DNA of 64,000 nucleotides from Bryum argenteum (GCA_037043015.1 CM073325.1:2420501-2484500), one strand, 5' to 3'; positions 36,251 to 48,976 are shown, numbered from the stretch's first letter. The notes: generated from the letters alone by a model not told the origin. Numbers and translations: made by a program.

Positions 36251-37205
36251 GTACACTCAAAAAAAGGTTGAAACTGCTAATGACTCTTTTTCAAAAATTT
36301 CTAGAACCCTAGATTGAGCAATTCTTTTCCTTCTACAATTTGATGTGGCTATATGTGCACCAACGGATATCCACATTGTTCAACATGCCTCAAAGCTTCT
36401 CCACTAACACTTTGAGAGAATTGACATTTCGGCAATCTTTCCGCTGCCTTAAGAAATTAAGATGGCAATCACCTCATGCAGCAAACAATAGCACTTGAAT
36501 CTCAAACCCGAATTACGATCAGAAGAAATCCACAAACACTATGACTCCAATTCAGCAAGTCAGTGTGGCTCTTGTATTGCTTTATACCATTGGCTTGGTG
36601 TAATGGAATCCGAGTATTATTGGTAACGATCACAATCTAGCCTAAGTGTGAGGCTCACATGGACAGAGCTTGTTGTGTTCATGGTATCATGTAAAATTGC
36701 AAAGTACACGTACTTGAGACAGGCAACAATTACTCTCAATTCCAAGTGCGAATACAAAAAACTAAAGCAACACTTGAGCGTTGCGGCATTAGCACAGGGC
36801 TGCTTTGTAGAGAGCCTTGCAACAGTATTGTGAAATGCAAAAACAAACTTCTTTAAAATAATAAAAAATTTCAAAAAATTTAAAGCCCTCGTAGCTACAG
36901 AGGAGAGCGTCGCAAGCTCGATGCATCCGCCCGTTGACTTTTTCACAACCTTTTTGGGTTTACTTTATCAATAAATTTCAACTTTTGAAGGTACTTTGGG
37001 CTCTGTGATTGGCTCGTGGGGAATGGAAAGTCCCGAAAACGTAATCTATTATAGTGTGAAAAGAAATCATTAACCACAATACGCTCAAGCAAGTCCAAGG
37101 GTTAAACGCCGAAGCAAGTCTAAGGGTTAAATGCCCAAGCAAGCCCAAGGGATAAACGCCCATGAGATCTTAAACGGGGCAGGGCCAAAATTGGATCACA
37201 TCACC
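36251..37205. repeat. Non-coding repeat of the third 5-kb unit
   Basis: Matches 14,467-15,460 and 19,641-20,561. Near 37,081-37,165 the AAGCAAGTCCAAGGGTTAAA block is repeated about three times in tandem. Such a repeat is not seen in the other units. Confidence 0.65.
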
Positions 37206-37469
37206 TTAAGAAAGAAGATTACTCGTATCATCTAAAGGCCTTGCAAAGCCTTCTTAGCAAATAGGGAATTTTTAAAAGATGAACCCCTTAGATTATGGCG
37301 GGTTAGGTGTCCTCAAATTGCGTTGGATCCACCGTCACACTCAAAGTAACCCTTTAAAGCCCAAGCAAGCCAAAGGGGCTTTTTTCCAACAAAATAATGT
37401 TGTGTAGCTCTCATATTCGACTTTTCACCTATAATTTGATGTCAAACTGGTGACCTTTTTGTAACGCAT

Positions 37470-37749
37470 TCAAAAAGTGAAATGTTACAAGTCAAATCAT
37501 TATTTTTTCAGTGATTTTCTGTATTGAAAGGACTTTGGTAGGTAGGTCAGAGTTGTACATAAATTTGTAAGAGGTTGTGAAAGTGAAATGTTACAATTAA
37601 AATGATTATTTTTTGAGTGATTTTGTGTTTTGAAAGGACTCTCGTAGGTAGGTTAGAGATGTACCTAACTTTGTAAGAGGTTGCAAAAAAGACATGTTAG
37701 AATTGAAATGATTATTTTTTGAGTGATTTTATGTTTTGAAAGGACTCTT
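37470..37749. repeat. Satellite of about 118 bp, left part, interrupted by insertion
   Basis: Two to three units, the last broken inside GAAAGGACTCT at 37,749 by the 6.46-kb element. The array resumes at 44,210. Confidence 0.8.
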
Positions 37750-38109
37750 AACACAATATTCGGGAAAACCGCCCATGGCCTTCGAAAACCGCACTCGCTC
37801 CCTCCCTCATGAATATTTGTGAAAATAGAAGTTTCAAAAAATTATTAATAAAAACTGCACTTTTCATTGATGTAACGTGGAATAAATATAATACTTGCAA
37901 CCTTTTATACATCTTGTGATATATAAAACATTTACAACAAAGAATTGTAATAAAATATCTTGTATTATATATTTTTATATATACACAAACATATATATAT
38001 ATGTAGAATACACAATGGAATATTAATACCTAATAAGACTAGAAGAAAACCAACCACTATAAATATATAAATCATAGTCCTCTGCTACATCTTGTATACT
38101 AATTTGCCC

Positions 38110-39177
38110 CTACTCGAAATCATTGTCTTTTGTTGCAAGTGCATTGTTGTCCACTTGTTCATCAAATGTTGACTGAGATTGATTTGCCATGTGCTCCAAG
38201 AAATGAAACGTCATTGCTTTTGGAATTGATATCTCTTTCTGCATCATTGTCTTTTCAACCATACAAGTCTTGATTTTTGGAGACGGTATCCATGAGGTGA
38301 TTGTTGTATCCAAGTCGATCCAATTCAACTGCTCCTACGAAGGAATCCATCTTCGTTTTAGGCAATTTCTATTTATGGGTCTACATGCCCGATCATCTTG
38401 TAAAGTTGTTGGTTTGGGCCAATACCATATTACCTTCATGTATCCTAATTGTGTGGCAACATTTCTTGTAGCCTTCACCTTTTCTAGAAAAAAAAAAGTA
38501 TGTCCGACCTTATATCATCAATGTTTGCTTTTGATAGCTACAAAATATCCAACCCCGATGTCGTTAAAGATGCAACATGTACAAGTACAAACATGTCTTT
38601 GTTTCCTTATAGGTTTGGAGCTCTTGTTCCGCGGTTTGTCACGTCTTGGCGGTTTGTCAAGTCTCACCCTAGAATATGTTCTCTCTCCTCTACAACCGGA
38701 AAGATATTTCAAAATTGCACATGCATTTGGACCGCCCTTGCCTACTTGAAGTGCTTCCAATCCATTCATATTCTCCTCCCTCAACATTGTTTGGCGGCTC
38801 CATACTTTCGAGCCAAAAGCTCGATTGTTCCCACACCTCTAAGTTGCTCTTCTCAGGAAATCCACAGAGGTATTGTCAATGGCTTGTAGATTACGCTCAA
38901 CCTGCATCAACTTCAAGACGCATAGTTCTTTCCATTTGATAAATTCCTCTAGTGCTCTCAATTCTTGTTCAGTTGCCTCCTCCACTTTGACAAACTCTGG
39001 TTTTAAACCTTGTTCCGGCAATTTATTCAGGCATTGATAGCCATCCGTGGGCTCCCAATTTGGATTGCGAGCATATATCTTGGTTTGAATAAATCTTTGA
39101 TTGTTCTTCAAATAAAACCTAAAGTGATGAGGTTTGGAAATTCCTACAAATGCGCCTAGACCTGTAATAATGCACAT
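38110..39177 (-). CDS. Possible spliced gene inside the 6.46-kb element, function unknown
   Basis: On the minus strand, after a plausible acceptor (GCATTATTACAG at about 39,165), an open stretch reads KPHHFRFYLKNNQRF, KIYARNPNWEPTDGYQC, then a helical acidic segment (EEATEQELRALEEFIKW) and ends in a stop at about 38,839. Open frames at 38,787-38,518 and 38,328-38,110 may be later exons, the former basic and rich in Arg and Lys. I do not recognise any family and see no DDE or zinc-finger signature. It could be a transposon-encoded accessory protein or a captured host fragment. Exon limits are not resolved. Confidence 0.3.
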
Positions 39178-39179
39178 AT

Positions 39180-42100
39180 ATGATACATGTATGTAACCAA
39201 CTATGAATAACGATGCTCAAATGAGATCAACGGGAATCAAACCGGACCACAACAACACAAACATGTCTTTTCCAAAGAAACTGGTATGTCAACAATGTGA
39301 CGACCAACAAAACTAACCGCCTACTTTTATATAACAGAATACAACCCAAACAACCAATTTACAATTTATTGGTTTTTGGTTTCTCGTTATACATTGCCCA
39401 CCCTGAGAGGGGTTAGTAGTCCTATACCACTGTTGTTATGTCCTATGGGCATATCATCAAGGGTAAGTCAAACGGACACTATATTCACACTAGCCCATAT
39501 AGGTTAATTTCAGCATACCTCCATATGAAAATCAAGAATTTCTATAGGTTTTATAGGTCCTATGGGGGTAAAATTGTGTAGACATATTCCTAACTCACCT
39601 AAGAACAAGAATTCAAGAGTGCCAAGTCAACTTTATATTCAAAAATGGTTTTTGGGCCCCAAAACACTATTTTCCCATTCTACAAGAGAAAAAAACTTTT
39701 ATTTCAACTTTAAACGTTATGATCTCACAAACGGTGACAAATTTGAGTATAAGATTTGGTATACATGATCTTGTACAAGTTGTGTACCAGATCCTATGGT
39801 TATATACTTCAAAATATGTTGTGATTTGAAAAATCTCACTTTGCACTAAAAGAGGGCAGTTTTTAGGATAAAGCATGCAAATAGTGCCTTGAAACTTTAG
39901 AGGTTAAGATAATGATGCCCCAAATTTTAGAAGTTAGAACTTTGTAATATCTATTCATGCAAGTGAGTTTCAAAATTTCTCAACAAGTACAAACATGGAG
40001 AACAGGGAACATAGGCACGTGCGAGTCTGGAGTGCCTTGTCTAATAAAGTACTCTGAAAAAGTAGAGTGCTCAATAAATGTGATGAAATAGTGCCACACA
40101 TAATTCATCCTACCGAATCTCATCTGCGGCAGTGGTAGGGCTTAATCCAAAGATAATCACCAAGCGGGCTCGAGGTTAGGGAGAATTTTGAAGAGTCCCA
40201 ATCAAGTGCTTGAGGTGACCTACGCTTTTTGCGATTTGTGAAAGTGTTTCATCGTCTTTTGAAATTCACGATCGCTCAGTACCTGACGGCGATGGTGGTG
40301 CATTTTTTACTCTTGTGCTTAAAGAAATGTCTGAAGAACGGCATTGCCATTCCCACATTGCACCAATCCTTTCGATTCAACTCAACTTTTTGATCATTCT
40401 CCAAAGATCACTAGACGTGTTCCCGTTAATACTACGCTTTTTATGCTCGTTCCTCACGGACCAAATTCTTTCGTCATTGCGAAATTGGCTTTTTATTTTT
40501 CACGGTTTAGGTTTTAGAGCCAATTGAATTCTCGAGGCCGTTGAAGAATCAACTAATTGCACGAGAATATCTTGCAGAGACTGGAGTGTTCAACCTGTTG
40601 GACCTGAATACCCGACAACAAATGAGCATAAGTCCTGGGTGAATATAGCGATCCAACCAAGAATCGAAAACCTACGAGTGCTCCGTGCTTGAGCGAAGTC
40701 CAGATCGGCAATATCGGCAAAAAAACGAACCTAAGCGGAGAATGATGGACAACACCCCAACCAATGGAGAGTGCTTCCGCCAAGCCGAGACTTGCAAAGC
40801 GCAATGCTTTGCGGGAGAATGATTGACAAAGACCGCCAACGAGCGGGAGAGGAGCTTGACAAATGAGAAATTCACGTTCGGAACCAAAGTAGACCGGAAG
40901 CGAGGCACGAGGTGGATGAGGGGTCCATCCTCTTCCTATCACTCACCTTTGAATATATCATTGCAACAGTTATTTCATGCGGTTCCGCTATTTCACTTTT
41001 AGGGTTCAAGCTTACTCACCTTTGATCGTGGTTGTTGAAGTTTCTGATCGCTTTCTTCACCCTGCGAAGATCATCGTGAAATTCGACGGCCGTTCACTTC
41101 CGTTTGTTGCACGCAAGAAAGCTCGTGATGATGTTTGCGCGTGTGCGAAGTACGACTACAACGAGCTCGAGCGCCTGCGCATGTCTGGACTGCAAAACTT
41201 TCTCAATGCGTAGGAGTCCAAGGCAAGTTTCTAACTTTTCATTCTGTCGAGGATGCTCTCGGGGCAGACATGCTACGACACAAAAGACTTCCTTGAAACG
41301 TGCTCATTGCTATATAGGTACACAGAAGACCAAGTTGGGCAGAGGTCTGCGGCCGCGGACCACTCCCTTATGCGAAAATTAACGGCGAGTTGGGAACATC
41401 TGCGAACATCTGCTGTTCAGCGCCACGCTGCCGACGGGAAGCTGGGAACATCGCGCGACGCTGCCAAGAGGATCGCGCAGAGATTTCCGGAAGACGGTGG
41501 ACCTGGTGGGTGATGAGAAGATAAGGTGAGCAACAGCTTGAAGCATGTGGGGCTTGAAGAAGCCGTTTAATATTTAATATGAACTCTAAAATGCATGAAC
41601 GCTGCTGAGCTAAGGGCTCTCAATGAACTGAACTAAATTCATGACTTTGTAGTTTTCATGCTCGTTGAAATTGTTTTTCACATTCCACTACATTCATACT
41701 AATGTTCTTTGTAAAAATGAGTTCTCAGAACTATGTAGTTTGCATCGCTAAGTCGTTGTTTTGATCCCCTTTCTTCTCCCTCCCCAGGCACTACCTCATG
41801 CCCTGCTCCGTTTGCAGTTTCGCTCTTGTCATTATTGTTTTCATGCTACTGATAAACGCTATTGTTTGAGCGGAACGACCACATCACGTATAATACATTG
41901 CGTAAGGCCGTGTGTGGCTCAACCGAAGCAATATCTCCGTGTCTTTACTTTTCTCGGTTTCCTTGCATTTGCAATTTTTAGGTCTTGCTTGTAGTTGTTA
42001 ATCGTAATGTTTTAGAGGTTTCGGTTATTGTTTCTAATTAGATCTGATTTCTCTTGCGGAAATGTACAATCAAGTACACTTCATATACGAATTCCTCTTT

Positions 42101-43190
42101 GGAGGGAGTTTTTATGAAAAGTTTGGCAATTCAGTGTGAACTCAAAAATGATTGGATTTGAAAACTGTGAAGTGTGTTGGAATGACATTAGAGTGTACTA
42201 CAATATTGTGATAAAATACTAATTCCTCTTTGTGATATCATTAAATGTATTTCAATTACTTATACACCACCTATTATTGACTACTCCTACTTTTTGCTTT
42301 ATTAAAAATGTACATTTCAATTGCAAATTTGAAATAAGCTTCCAAAGTTGTTCTTAGGATACTTAGGCACATACTTGTGGTATCATTGATATACTTGTTT
42401 GGTTTTGGCTTGGAGGAATTTCTTGAAAAGTCTGAACGATCGACCAATAGTCTGGAAGAAGATGTAGAAATAGCAACACACCGACCAATTATTGATTGAC
42501 TCCTAAGCATGGGAGCAAACTACTCTACTGCCCATTACACTAAAATTTATATTTAGTGTTGGCAACACTAAACACGAACAACAACACCAATTGTCAACAA
42601 GGGTAGAACTGTAGCAACTCTTAACTGTCAATTGCAACACCAATTGTGCACAATAGTAAAATATAAAGATTTAAAAAAAATAATAATTGACATTTAGAGT
42701 TAGATTTGGAGACAACCAACCTCCATGGAAGTTTAGATAAGAGAGCAAACCTTGAGGGAGGAGGATAAGTGATGAAGTATGAATAAATTTCATTAATTAT
42801 GCAGCTTGCAATTTTGGCTGCTAGAAGAGAGGCTACCATAAAGAAATGGTGGCCCCCCAATTCACTAATTATCCACAATGTGACTAATAGTGTTGGCTGC
42901 ATGATGGTGGTAAATACACCAATTGTCATCCAACACTAGATGTAGTTTTTAGTGTAGCTAAAAGAGTGGAGATGCCAATCGAGACTTACGTGGTGAATTG
43001 CATGCACACTCAAGAGCAAGAATAGACCAACAGTCGACGAAGAAGTGCTATTCTTCGGTATAGCAATCAATCACACCACCAATTCAAGATGCACAGTAAC
43101 TATAGTTGGGGTTGGTCGAATGTGGCTTGCTAGCTTCGACTAGAATAAATATGAGTGGTGCTATGGACTTTGCGGTTTAACAATATTCTA
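39180..43190. other. Interior of the 6.46-kb element, no recognised gene
   Basis: Scattered short frames occur on both strands. The most protein-like are 40,977-41,213 (+), ending in KYDYNELERLRMSGLQNFLN, and two overlapping frames at 40,553-40,942 (-). None shows a family I can name. At 39,715-39,900 the sequence resembles, in reverse, internal parts of the TTAA elements (GATCTCACAAACGG, and ACTTTAGAGGTTAA as a possible end), so an older TTAA element may be buried here. Confidence 0.4.
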
Positions 43191-43239
43191 GGTCGCCGAT
43201 TTGATTATTAACTGCATGGAAATAGTTTCAGGAACAAAG

Positions 43240-43500
43240 ATTGGTACAAAATAGCCTGCCTAGGTCAAAGGAGGAAGACGGAAGAAAGGCAATCAATCAA
43301 CAAACCGACTTGTGGGAGAGGTTGAGGCTGTCACCACTAAAGAGGGTAAGGGCAAAAGACGAGCTAGTAAGAAACAAGCTGCTGAACCAACTGCTAAGGG
43401 ATCTAAAGGAGCTAACCCTGCAGCACATGAGGAAGACGACATGTTTACAGTGGAGTTTTTGTTAGCACACAAGCTCGTTGGACTACTTGTTCAGGTCTGA
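43240..43500 (+). CDS. Basic exon, possibly chromodomain-related
   Basis: After a possible acceptor (CCTAG before GTCAAAGG at about 43,262) one frame is open to the TGA at 43,498-43,500. It begins KGGRRKKGNQSTNR, has a Lys/Ala-rich linker (KGKRRASKKQAAEPTAKG) and ends EEDDMFTVEFLLAHKLVG. An acidic patch followed by FTVEFLLAHK resembles the first strand and loop of a chromodomain (VEKILDHR type), but the fold would be cut short. No ATG start is evident. It may be a captured exon or chance. Confidence 0.25.
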
Positions 43501-43757
43501 TGCAGGCCCACCGAAGGCTGCAGCTAGAGCACCTGAGATATGATACTTGTAGCCTTTCTAGAAGCCTTTCTAGCTTTTGATTTGATTGTTAGTATTTTTT
43601 TTCTGTTTAAGCGGTTTCATTGTAGTTTTTGAGAAGTAGCAAGCACCCTTTGAGAACGTTCTTGAAGGCTCTCTTTGCAATCTTTGGGGATGCTTCTAGG
43701 ATATCGTAGTATTTTTGAAAAGTAAACTTCGTTAATCACTTTTACTTTTGTCAGTTT

Positions 43758-43978
43758 CTCTAGAGAACTCATTGACAAGGATCAATAAAGTGCAACTTCA
43801 ATTTCATGCAAACTTTAGAAAACTCATCGACAAGGATCAATAAAGTGCAACTTCAATTTCATGCAAACTTTAGAAAACTCATCGACAAGGATCAATAAAG
43901 TGCAACTTCAATTTCATGCAAACTTTAGAAAACCCATCAACAACGATCAATAAAGTGCAACTTCAATTTCATGCAAAC
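43758..43978. repeat. 55-bp tandem repeat, 4 units
   Basis: Units start AACTTTAGAAAACTCATCGA and end CAACTTCAATTTCATGCA. Units 2 and 3 are identical; the first and last carry a few changes. It lies in the right subterminal region of the 6.46-kb element, is non-coding, and is perfect enough to be recent. Confidence 0.93.
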
Positions 43979-44209
43979 TCTGCATTGTTGTAGAAGCTTT
44001 ATAAAACACAATCAATTTTAATTAAAGAATACAAAAATTTGGAATAAGTACCAAAAAATGTTAAAATTTTAGTTTTTTTGAAGGCCACACAATTCTATGA
44101 ACTTATCCTCAAAATCAAAAAAATTGGTAATCATTTTTGTTTCATTCCAAATAAATGAGCAAGCAAAAACCGCATTTGTTCATGGGCGGTTTTCCCGAAT
44201 ACTATGTTT

Positions 44210-45125
44210 CTTGTAGGTAGGCCAGAGTTGTACATAGATTTGTAAGAGGTTGCAAAAAAGAAATGTTACAATTCAAATGATTATTTTTTGAGTGATTTTG
44301 TGTTTTGAAAGCACTCTCGTTGGTAAGTCAGAGTTGTACATAAATTTGTAAGAGGGTGCAAAGAAGACATGTTACAATTCAAATGATTATTTTTTGAGTG
44401 ATTTTGTGTTTTGAAAGGACTCTGGTAGGTAGGTCAGAGTTGTACATAAATTTGTAAGAGGTTGCAATGACCCATTCAAAAGGTGAAATGTTACAATTCA
44501 AATCATTATTTTTTCAGCGATTTTGTGTTGTAAAAGCTCTCTGGTAGGTAGGTCACCGTTGTACCTAACTTTGTAAGAGGTTGCAAAAAAGACATGTTAC
44601 AATTCAAATCATTATTTTTTGAGTGATTTTGTGTTTTGAAGGCACTCTGGAAGGTAGGTCAGATTGTATATAAATTTGTAAGCGGGTGCAAAAGTGAGAT
44701 GTTACAATTCAAATCATTATTTTTTGAGTGATTTTGTGTTCTGAAAGGACTCTCGTAGGTAGGTGAGAGTTGTATATAAATTTGTAAGAGGTTGCACATT
44801 CAAAAAGTGAAATGTTACAATTCAAATGATTATTTTTTGAGAGATTTTGAGTTTTGAAAGGACTCTGGTAGGTAGGTGAGAGTTGTACCTAACTTTTTAA
44901 GAGGTTGCAAAAAAGAAATGTTACAATTCAAATCACTATTTTTTGAGTGATTTTGTGTTCTGAAAGAACTCTGGTAGGTAGGTCTGAGTTGTACCTAACT
45001 TTGTAGAAGGTTGCAAGCTCATCATTGACTAGTTCATTCTTGATGCCGAAGTCAGAAAGATTTTGTTATCTAATTTCGGGTTGCCCGTTTCACGCCCGTT
45101 ACATGGGCGTGTAGGGGCTAATATA
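44210..45125. repeat. Satellite of about 104-118 bp, 7-8 units, and element end
   Basis: The array resumes after the 6.46-kb insertion. The GAAAG(G/C)ACT motif recurs at about 44,307, 44,413, 44,531, 44,638, 44,742, 44,856 and 44,962. It ends with the GCCCGTTACATGGGCGTG and GGGGCTAATATAC block seen at 11.95 and 16.5 kb. Confidence 0.85.
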
Positions 45126-45834
45126 CTAATCAATTGGAGGTAAGTTTTTTTTCCTGTTGAGATGAGGCTACAGATTTTACGCGTACTTAGCTGGCGTGGA
45201 CTAGAAGATTTAGGCTCACCCCTAAAACCGAGGAGTCAATGGTCGAACGGCGCCTGGCCGGGGAGGTGATGAGGGGATGCATGATTTTGGGGCCCCATGA
45301 GATTGTGTGTTGTTAGGATCTTGTAGTGATTGACATGATTTTAATCATAGTGCCCCAAATGTTGTCTATGGTACACTCGTATCAAAAAAGGGGCAAAGAT
45401 TATTGTGTGATTGATTTTCTCCCACTTTCTTGTTTGCGTGCTTGTCCTTGCTTTACTTTTCGATGCAAATGATGCTTTTCGTGTCGGACTAGAAAACACA
45501 CTAATGAGTGTGTGCAGACTACTTAGATTGGAATACGGTCCTCACTGCACATGTACCTTGGGTTGGGTAGTGAACATAATCTTTTGGTAGAATATGCTTA
45601 AGATCATGAAACTGGATTTGGTGTCCACTTTCACATGTAATTGATGAGTTGCATACTTGGGAAGAGATTGATACCCATATCACTTTTTGAGTCTGCATTT
45701 TCCATTTTCCATGGAGTCACATGCCTAAATAACCAAATAGCAAGACATTTCTGTTCTGGAAAGTGATTGATTGGAGATTGATTTTAGTCTATTGGTCTTA
45801 GTTTCTACCTGTGGTTTGGAAGTAGTACGTTTCT

Positions 45835-45890
<56 letters not shown>

Positions 45891-45974
45891 ATAGAAGAAT
45901 TTTATAGGTTGTCTGTATGGCACGCTCACAAATTACTTTACCTTCGATATGAATATCAATCACATACATCAGAT
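45126..45974. repeat. Duplicated intergenic segment, copy 2, left part
   Basis: Matches 22,070-23,470 without the TA-flanked MITE. A poly-T run of about 48 lies at 45,838-45,886. No coding signal. Confidence 0.75.
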
Positions 45975-46560
45975 TTAACCCCTAAAGATCCTTGGGTGTT
46001 TTTGGGAGCTTAAAACCTCAAAACTCCAATTCTCTACCTCTATGCACTTCAAGGGGTGCGAAACAAATTTTTTATTCTTTTCTTAACTTCCAACCGTAAG
46101 ATCTTGTACCTAAGCCAATTTTCAGTATCTGATATAAAAATTGACCGTTGGATGTTTACCATTTGAGAGATTATAACATCCAAAGTTTGTCTGCGAAGTT
46201 TTTTTGGGCATTGTTGAGATTATTTTTGACACTTTTGGAGGCTGCCCTTGTAAACTTGGTACTCTTTTTGACTTGGGGCCCTTTGGAACTTAAGTAGTGA
46301 TTTGGTCATGAACATATTTCCAAAAAAAAATCTCAAAAAAATACTAAATTTAAACTACCCCAGTTCGGCTCGCAAACCAAGAATTGTTGTAGAAGACTCA
46401 AAAATTGGAATTTGGCTTTGTAAATTTTACCACATACACTTTGCAGTATAGGGAGCACCCATTAAAAAATTTAGGCAAAAATATTACTTTTAACCTATTC
46501 ATCTAAGCTGCCCAAAATAGCAAAAGCCCGATTTGGTCCTCTTGGATCTTTAGGGGTTAA
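45975..46560. mobile_element. TTAA-flanked non-autonomous piggyBac-type element, 586 bp
   Basis: Ends are TTAACCCCTAAAGATCC on the left and, read inward from the right, TTAACCCCTAAAGATCC, an exact 17-bp inverted repeat including TTAA. Internal blocks (CCGTAAGATCTTGTACCTAA, ACCGTTGGATGTTTACCATT, GGAGGCTGCCCTTG, CACCCATTAAAAA) are shared with the 931-bp element at 20.6 kb and partly with the full-length element. The unoccupied site is at 23,472. Confidence 0.9.
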
Positions 46561-47708
46561 TTGGAGTTGTAGAATGCATTACACCTCAATATTGTAGGTA
46601 CCACGTTGAGAGACCTTCAATTTTGTTCGTACAAACTGGTGAAGGCTTTGCACTTGATTAGGTGCAATTTTTTTTAATTGCGTGTTCAAAGTATAAATAT
46701 TGACTAATCTTTAGGAGACTTGGGTTTATAAGTAGAGTCAATTATGAGCTTTACAAATTTACGTGCAGCTCTTTGTAGTCGAGAAAGTTACTATAGTTTT
46801 AATTATGTTAACATTTTAATAGTTTACGGATTTGACTCAGCCGTAAATGAGAGGGGTAAATGATTAGGCAATCACTTTAGGGATAATTTTAGATAATCTT
46901 TTGAATTTGTGCATAGTTGAAGGAAACAACGTAAATAATCTACCTTATATAAACTTATACTCTATAATAAATATGCATGTTTGGGAAACTTAGTTGTCTG
47001 AACTTTGATTTATTCAGTCTCTCCTTCTTCTACAGCAAATGATTTAGAATCTTTCTATTGCTTTTTTCACCTCTCACTCAGCATTCTCCATTCATTCTTT
47101 CGCTCTCGCACATACTTCCAATCCCAATTGATTTTGTTTATTATCGTACATTCTTGTATGGTAACTGCTTTCCTCGTATAACATTCCAGTTGTATATGAC
47201 TCAATCGAGTACAAAATTGACATATAGATTCTTCTTTGTTGACTCCATTCTTCTATAGTATTGTCCATCACATCAGTCAATATAGCTTCTACATTCTCCA
47301 ATCAGATACTATCCCCTTGCAATTCATTAATAATCATTTATTGTAATCACCCCAATTCTCTATCTATGGATATACACACATAATGTGTTCATGCTTCACA
47401 TATTATCCTACCATAGAATCCTCACCTATGCTATTTCACATGCTTACATGACTCATTAAATACATTCATCAATCAAAGTAATTTCAATCCCTATAGATTT
47501 TGTATCTCTCTCTATTCACTATGAAGAGTGCAATCTCATCACACACACTTGAACAGAGAAGAAGGGCAGAAACTTTGAAGAGCCTTAATCCTTCCTCATC
47601 GCGGCTCTGTTTTTGACGACATCACTTTGGTTGGGTCCCAAATTAAGTCTACTCTACAGTAAGAAATTGCACACCCATAAAATGAAGACTGAATTAACGG
47701 CATACATC
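46561..47708. repeat. Duplicated intergenic segment, copy 2, middle part
   Basis: Matches 23,476-24,622. Non-coding. Confidence 0.75.
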
Positions 47709-48833
47709 TTAACCCCTAAAGCTCCTTGTGTTTTTGAGGCCTCCAAAACCAAAAACTGCGATTTTCTACCACCTTGTCCACTTTGAGATGTGATTCAAAT
47801 TTTTTGAGTTTTTTTGTACCTCCAACCGTAAGATCTTGTAGATAACTACTATCAGAACTACCATGTCAAATTTCAACCGTTGGATCTTCACCATTTGTGA
47901 GATCGTAACATTCAAAGTTGACTGAAAAGTTTTTTTTGGCTTTGCCCGAATGGCATAGTGTAAATGGTGCGTAGGGGGACTTGATGATTATTTTCCCAAA
48001 AATTTTGCTCATATTTTTTTCCATGTAGGTAACTAAGTTGGGAACGTCCATGCAAAATTTCGGAGGTGGCATGAGTTTTTAGAAGCTTCATCTAAATTTT
48101 ATCGTGGAACAAGGTCTATGTGACCAGATCTTGTACAAATTGGGTGAAAACTAAAAATCTACATGAACATGGATTCATCTTACAAAAGTGAACGGTGGAT
48201 TTGTGTGGTTACATGAAAGAAAAATTTAGACGGAAAAAATTTTCACAAATTCCAAAATCTCAACTTCCTATGCATTTTTGAAGGGAAACTCAGTAAAATC
48301 AATATAAAAAGAGGAGGGGCAGCAATGTAATATTGGAACCCCCTGTAAGCACGAAGGACCCATTCCAAAAAGGATGGTAGAGCTCTGCTGCCATTACTCA
48401 AGTCATAAAAGCAAAGGCTAAAAGGCTATATGTATTAGCTCTAAATGTAGATCACAATAAATGGTTCATCCGGAGTACATGGTGCCCCAAGCTCCCCTCC
48501 CAAGTTCCCCTGACAAACAAATCCGTCTGTGGATTTCGGGTTGGGAAAGCATCAGGCTTGCGGAAGGTTCTTGCTGGGGGTGGAAAGCAGGTGCTGCGGC
48601 GAGCGGCTGCCACGTCGCCGCACTTCTAGAAATCTCCCAGCCTCGCTGGCTTCACATCGCCGTGGGAGTAACGGCCACTAACAATCATCGGGTCTCACCC
48701 CCCATGCAAGGGGGGCTACATCCATCGCTCCTTGTGGCTGGATCATGCTGCGCTGGACATGCAACAGAGAAAAAAAAATTAAAAACTCCACTTCGAGCAT
48801 ACTCACAACATACCAAACATATAGATTGCAATA

Positions 48834-48976
48834 GTGTTGAAAAAAATATGAGCATTGGAAGCAATTGAAAAAAGTATGAGCATAAGTGTTGAAAAAAATA
48901 TGAGCATTGGAAGCAATTGAAAAAAGTATGAGCATAAGTGTTGAAAAAAATATGAGCATTGGAAGTAATTGAAAAA
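48834..48976. repeat. 52-bp tandem repeat downstream of the transposase
   Basis: About 2.7 units combining TTGAAAAAAATATGAGCAT and GGAAGCAATTGAAAAAAGT. It ends about 30 bp before the transposase stop codon, so it would fall in the 3' UTR. Frames across it are artefacts. Confidence 0.9.

Larger units (their letters stand above)
37750..44209. mobile_element. 6.46-kb DNA transposon with TATTCGGGAAAACCGCCC inverted repeats
   Basis: It interrupts the satellite array at GAAAGGACT-CTT-GTAGG, with CTT on both sides as a likely 3-bp duplication. Ends are about 27-bp inverted repeats sharing the core TATTCGGGAAAACCGCCC (left AACACAA..., right read inward AAACATAG...). The homologous array in copy 1 lacks it. 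A 3-bp duplication is seen in PIF/Harbinger and CACTA elements, but the tips match neither consensus and no transposase could be recognised inside, so the superfamily is open. The interior has spliced-looking minus-strand exons near 38.1-39.2 kb, a GC-richer stretch at 40.5-41.5 kb, a basic exon at 43.2-43.5 kb and a 55-bp repeat. Confidence 0.75.

Noticed and set aside
43758..43978. CRISPR-like array
   Set aside because: Units are directly adjacent with no unique spacers, and the genome is eukaryotic; the same applies to the 27-, 39- and 52-bp arrays.
37750..44209. Calling the 6.46-kb element CACTA or PIF/Harbinger
   Set aside because: A 3-bp CTT duplication would fit either, but the tips (AACACAA / AAACATAG) match neither consensus and no transposase was found.
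48461..48868. 135-codon + frame at the 3' end of the piggyBac element
   Set aside because: Opposite strand to the element's genes, no domain signal, and it runs into the 52-bp repeat.
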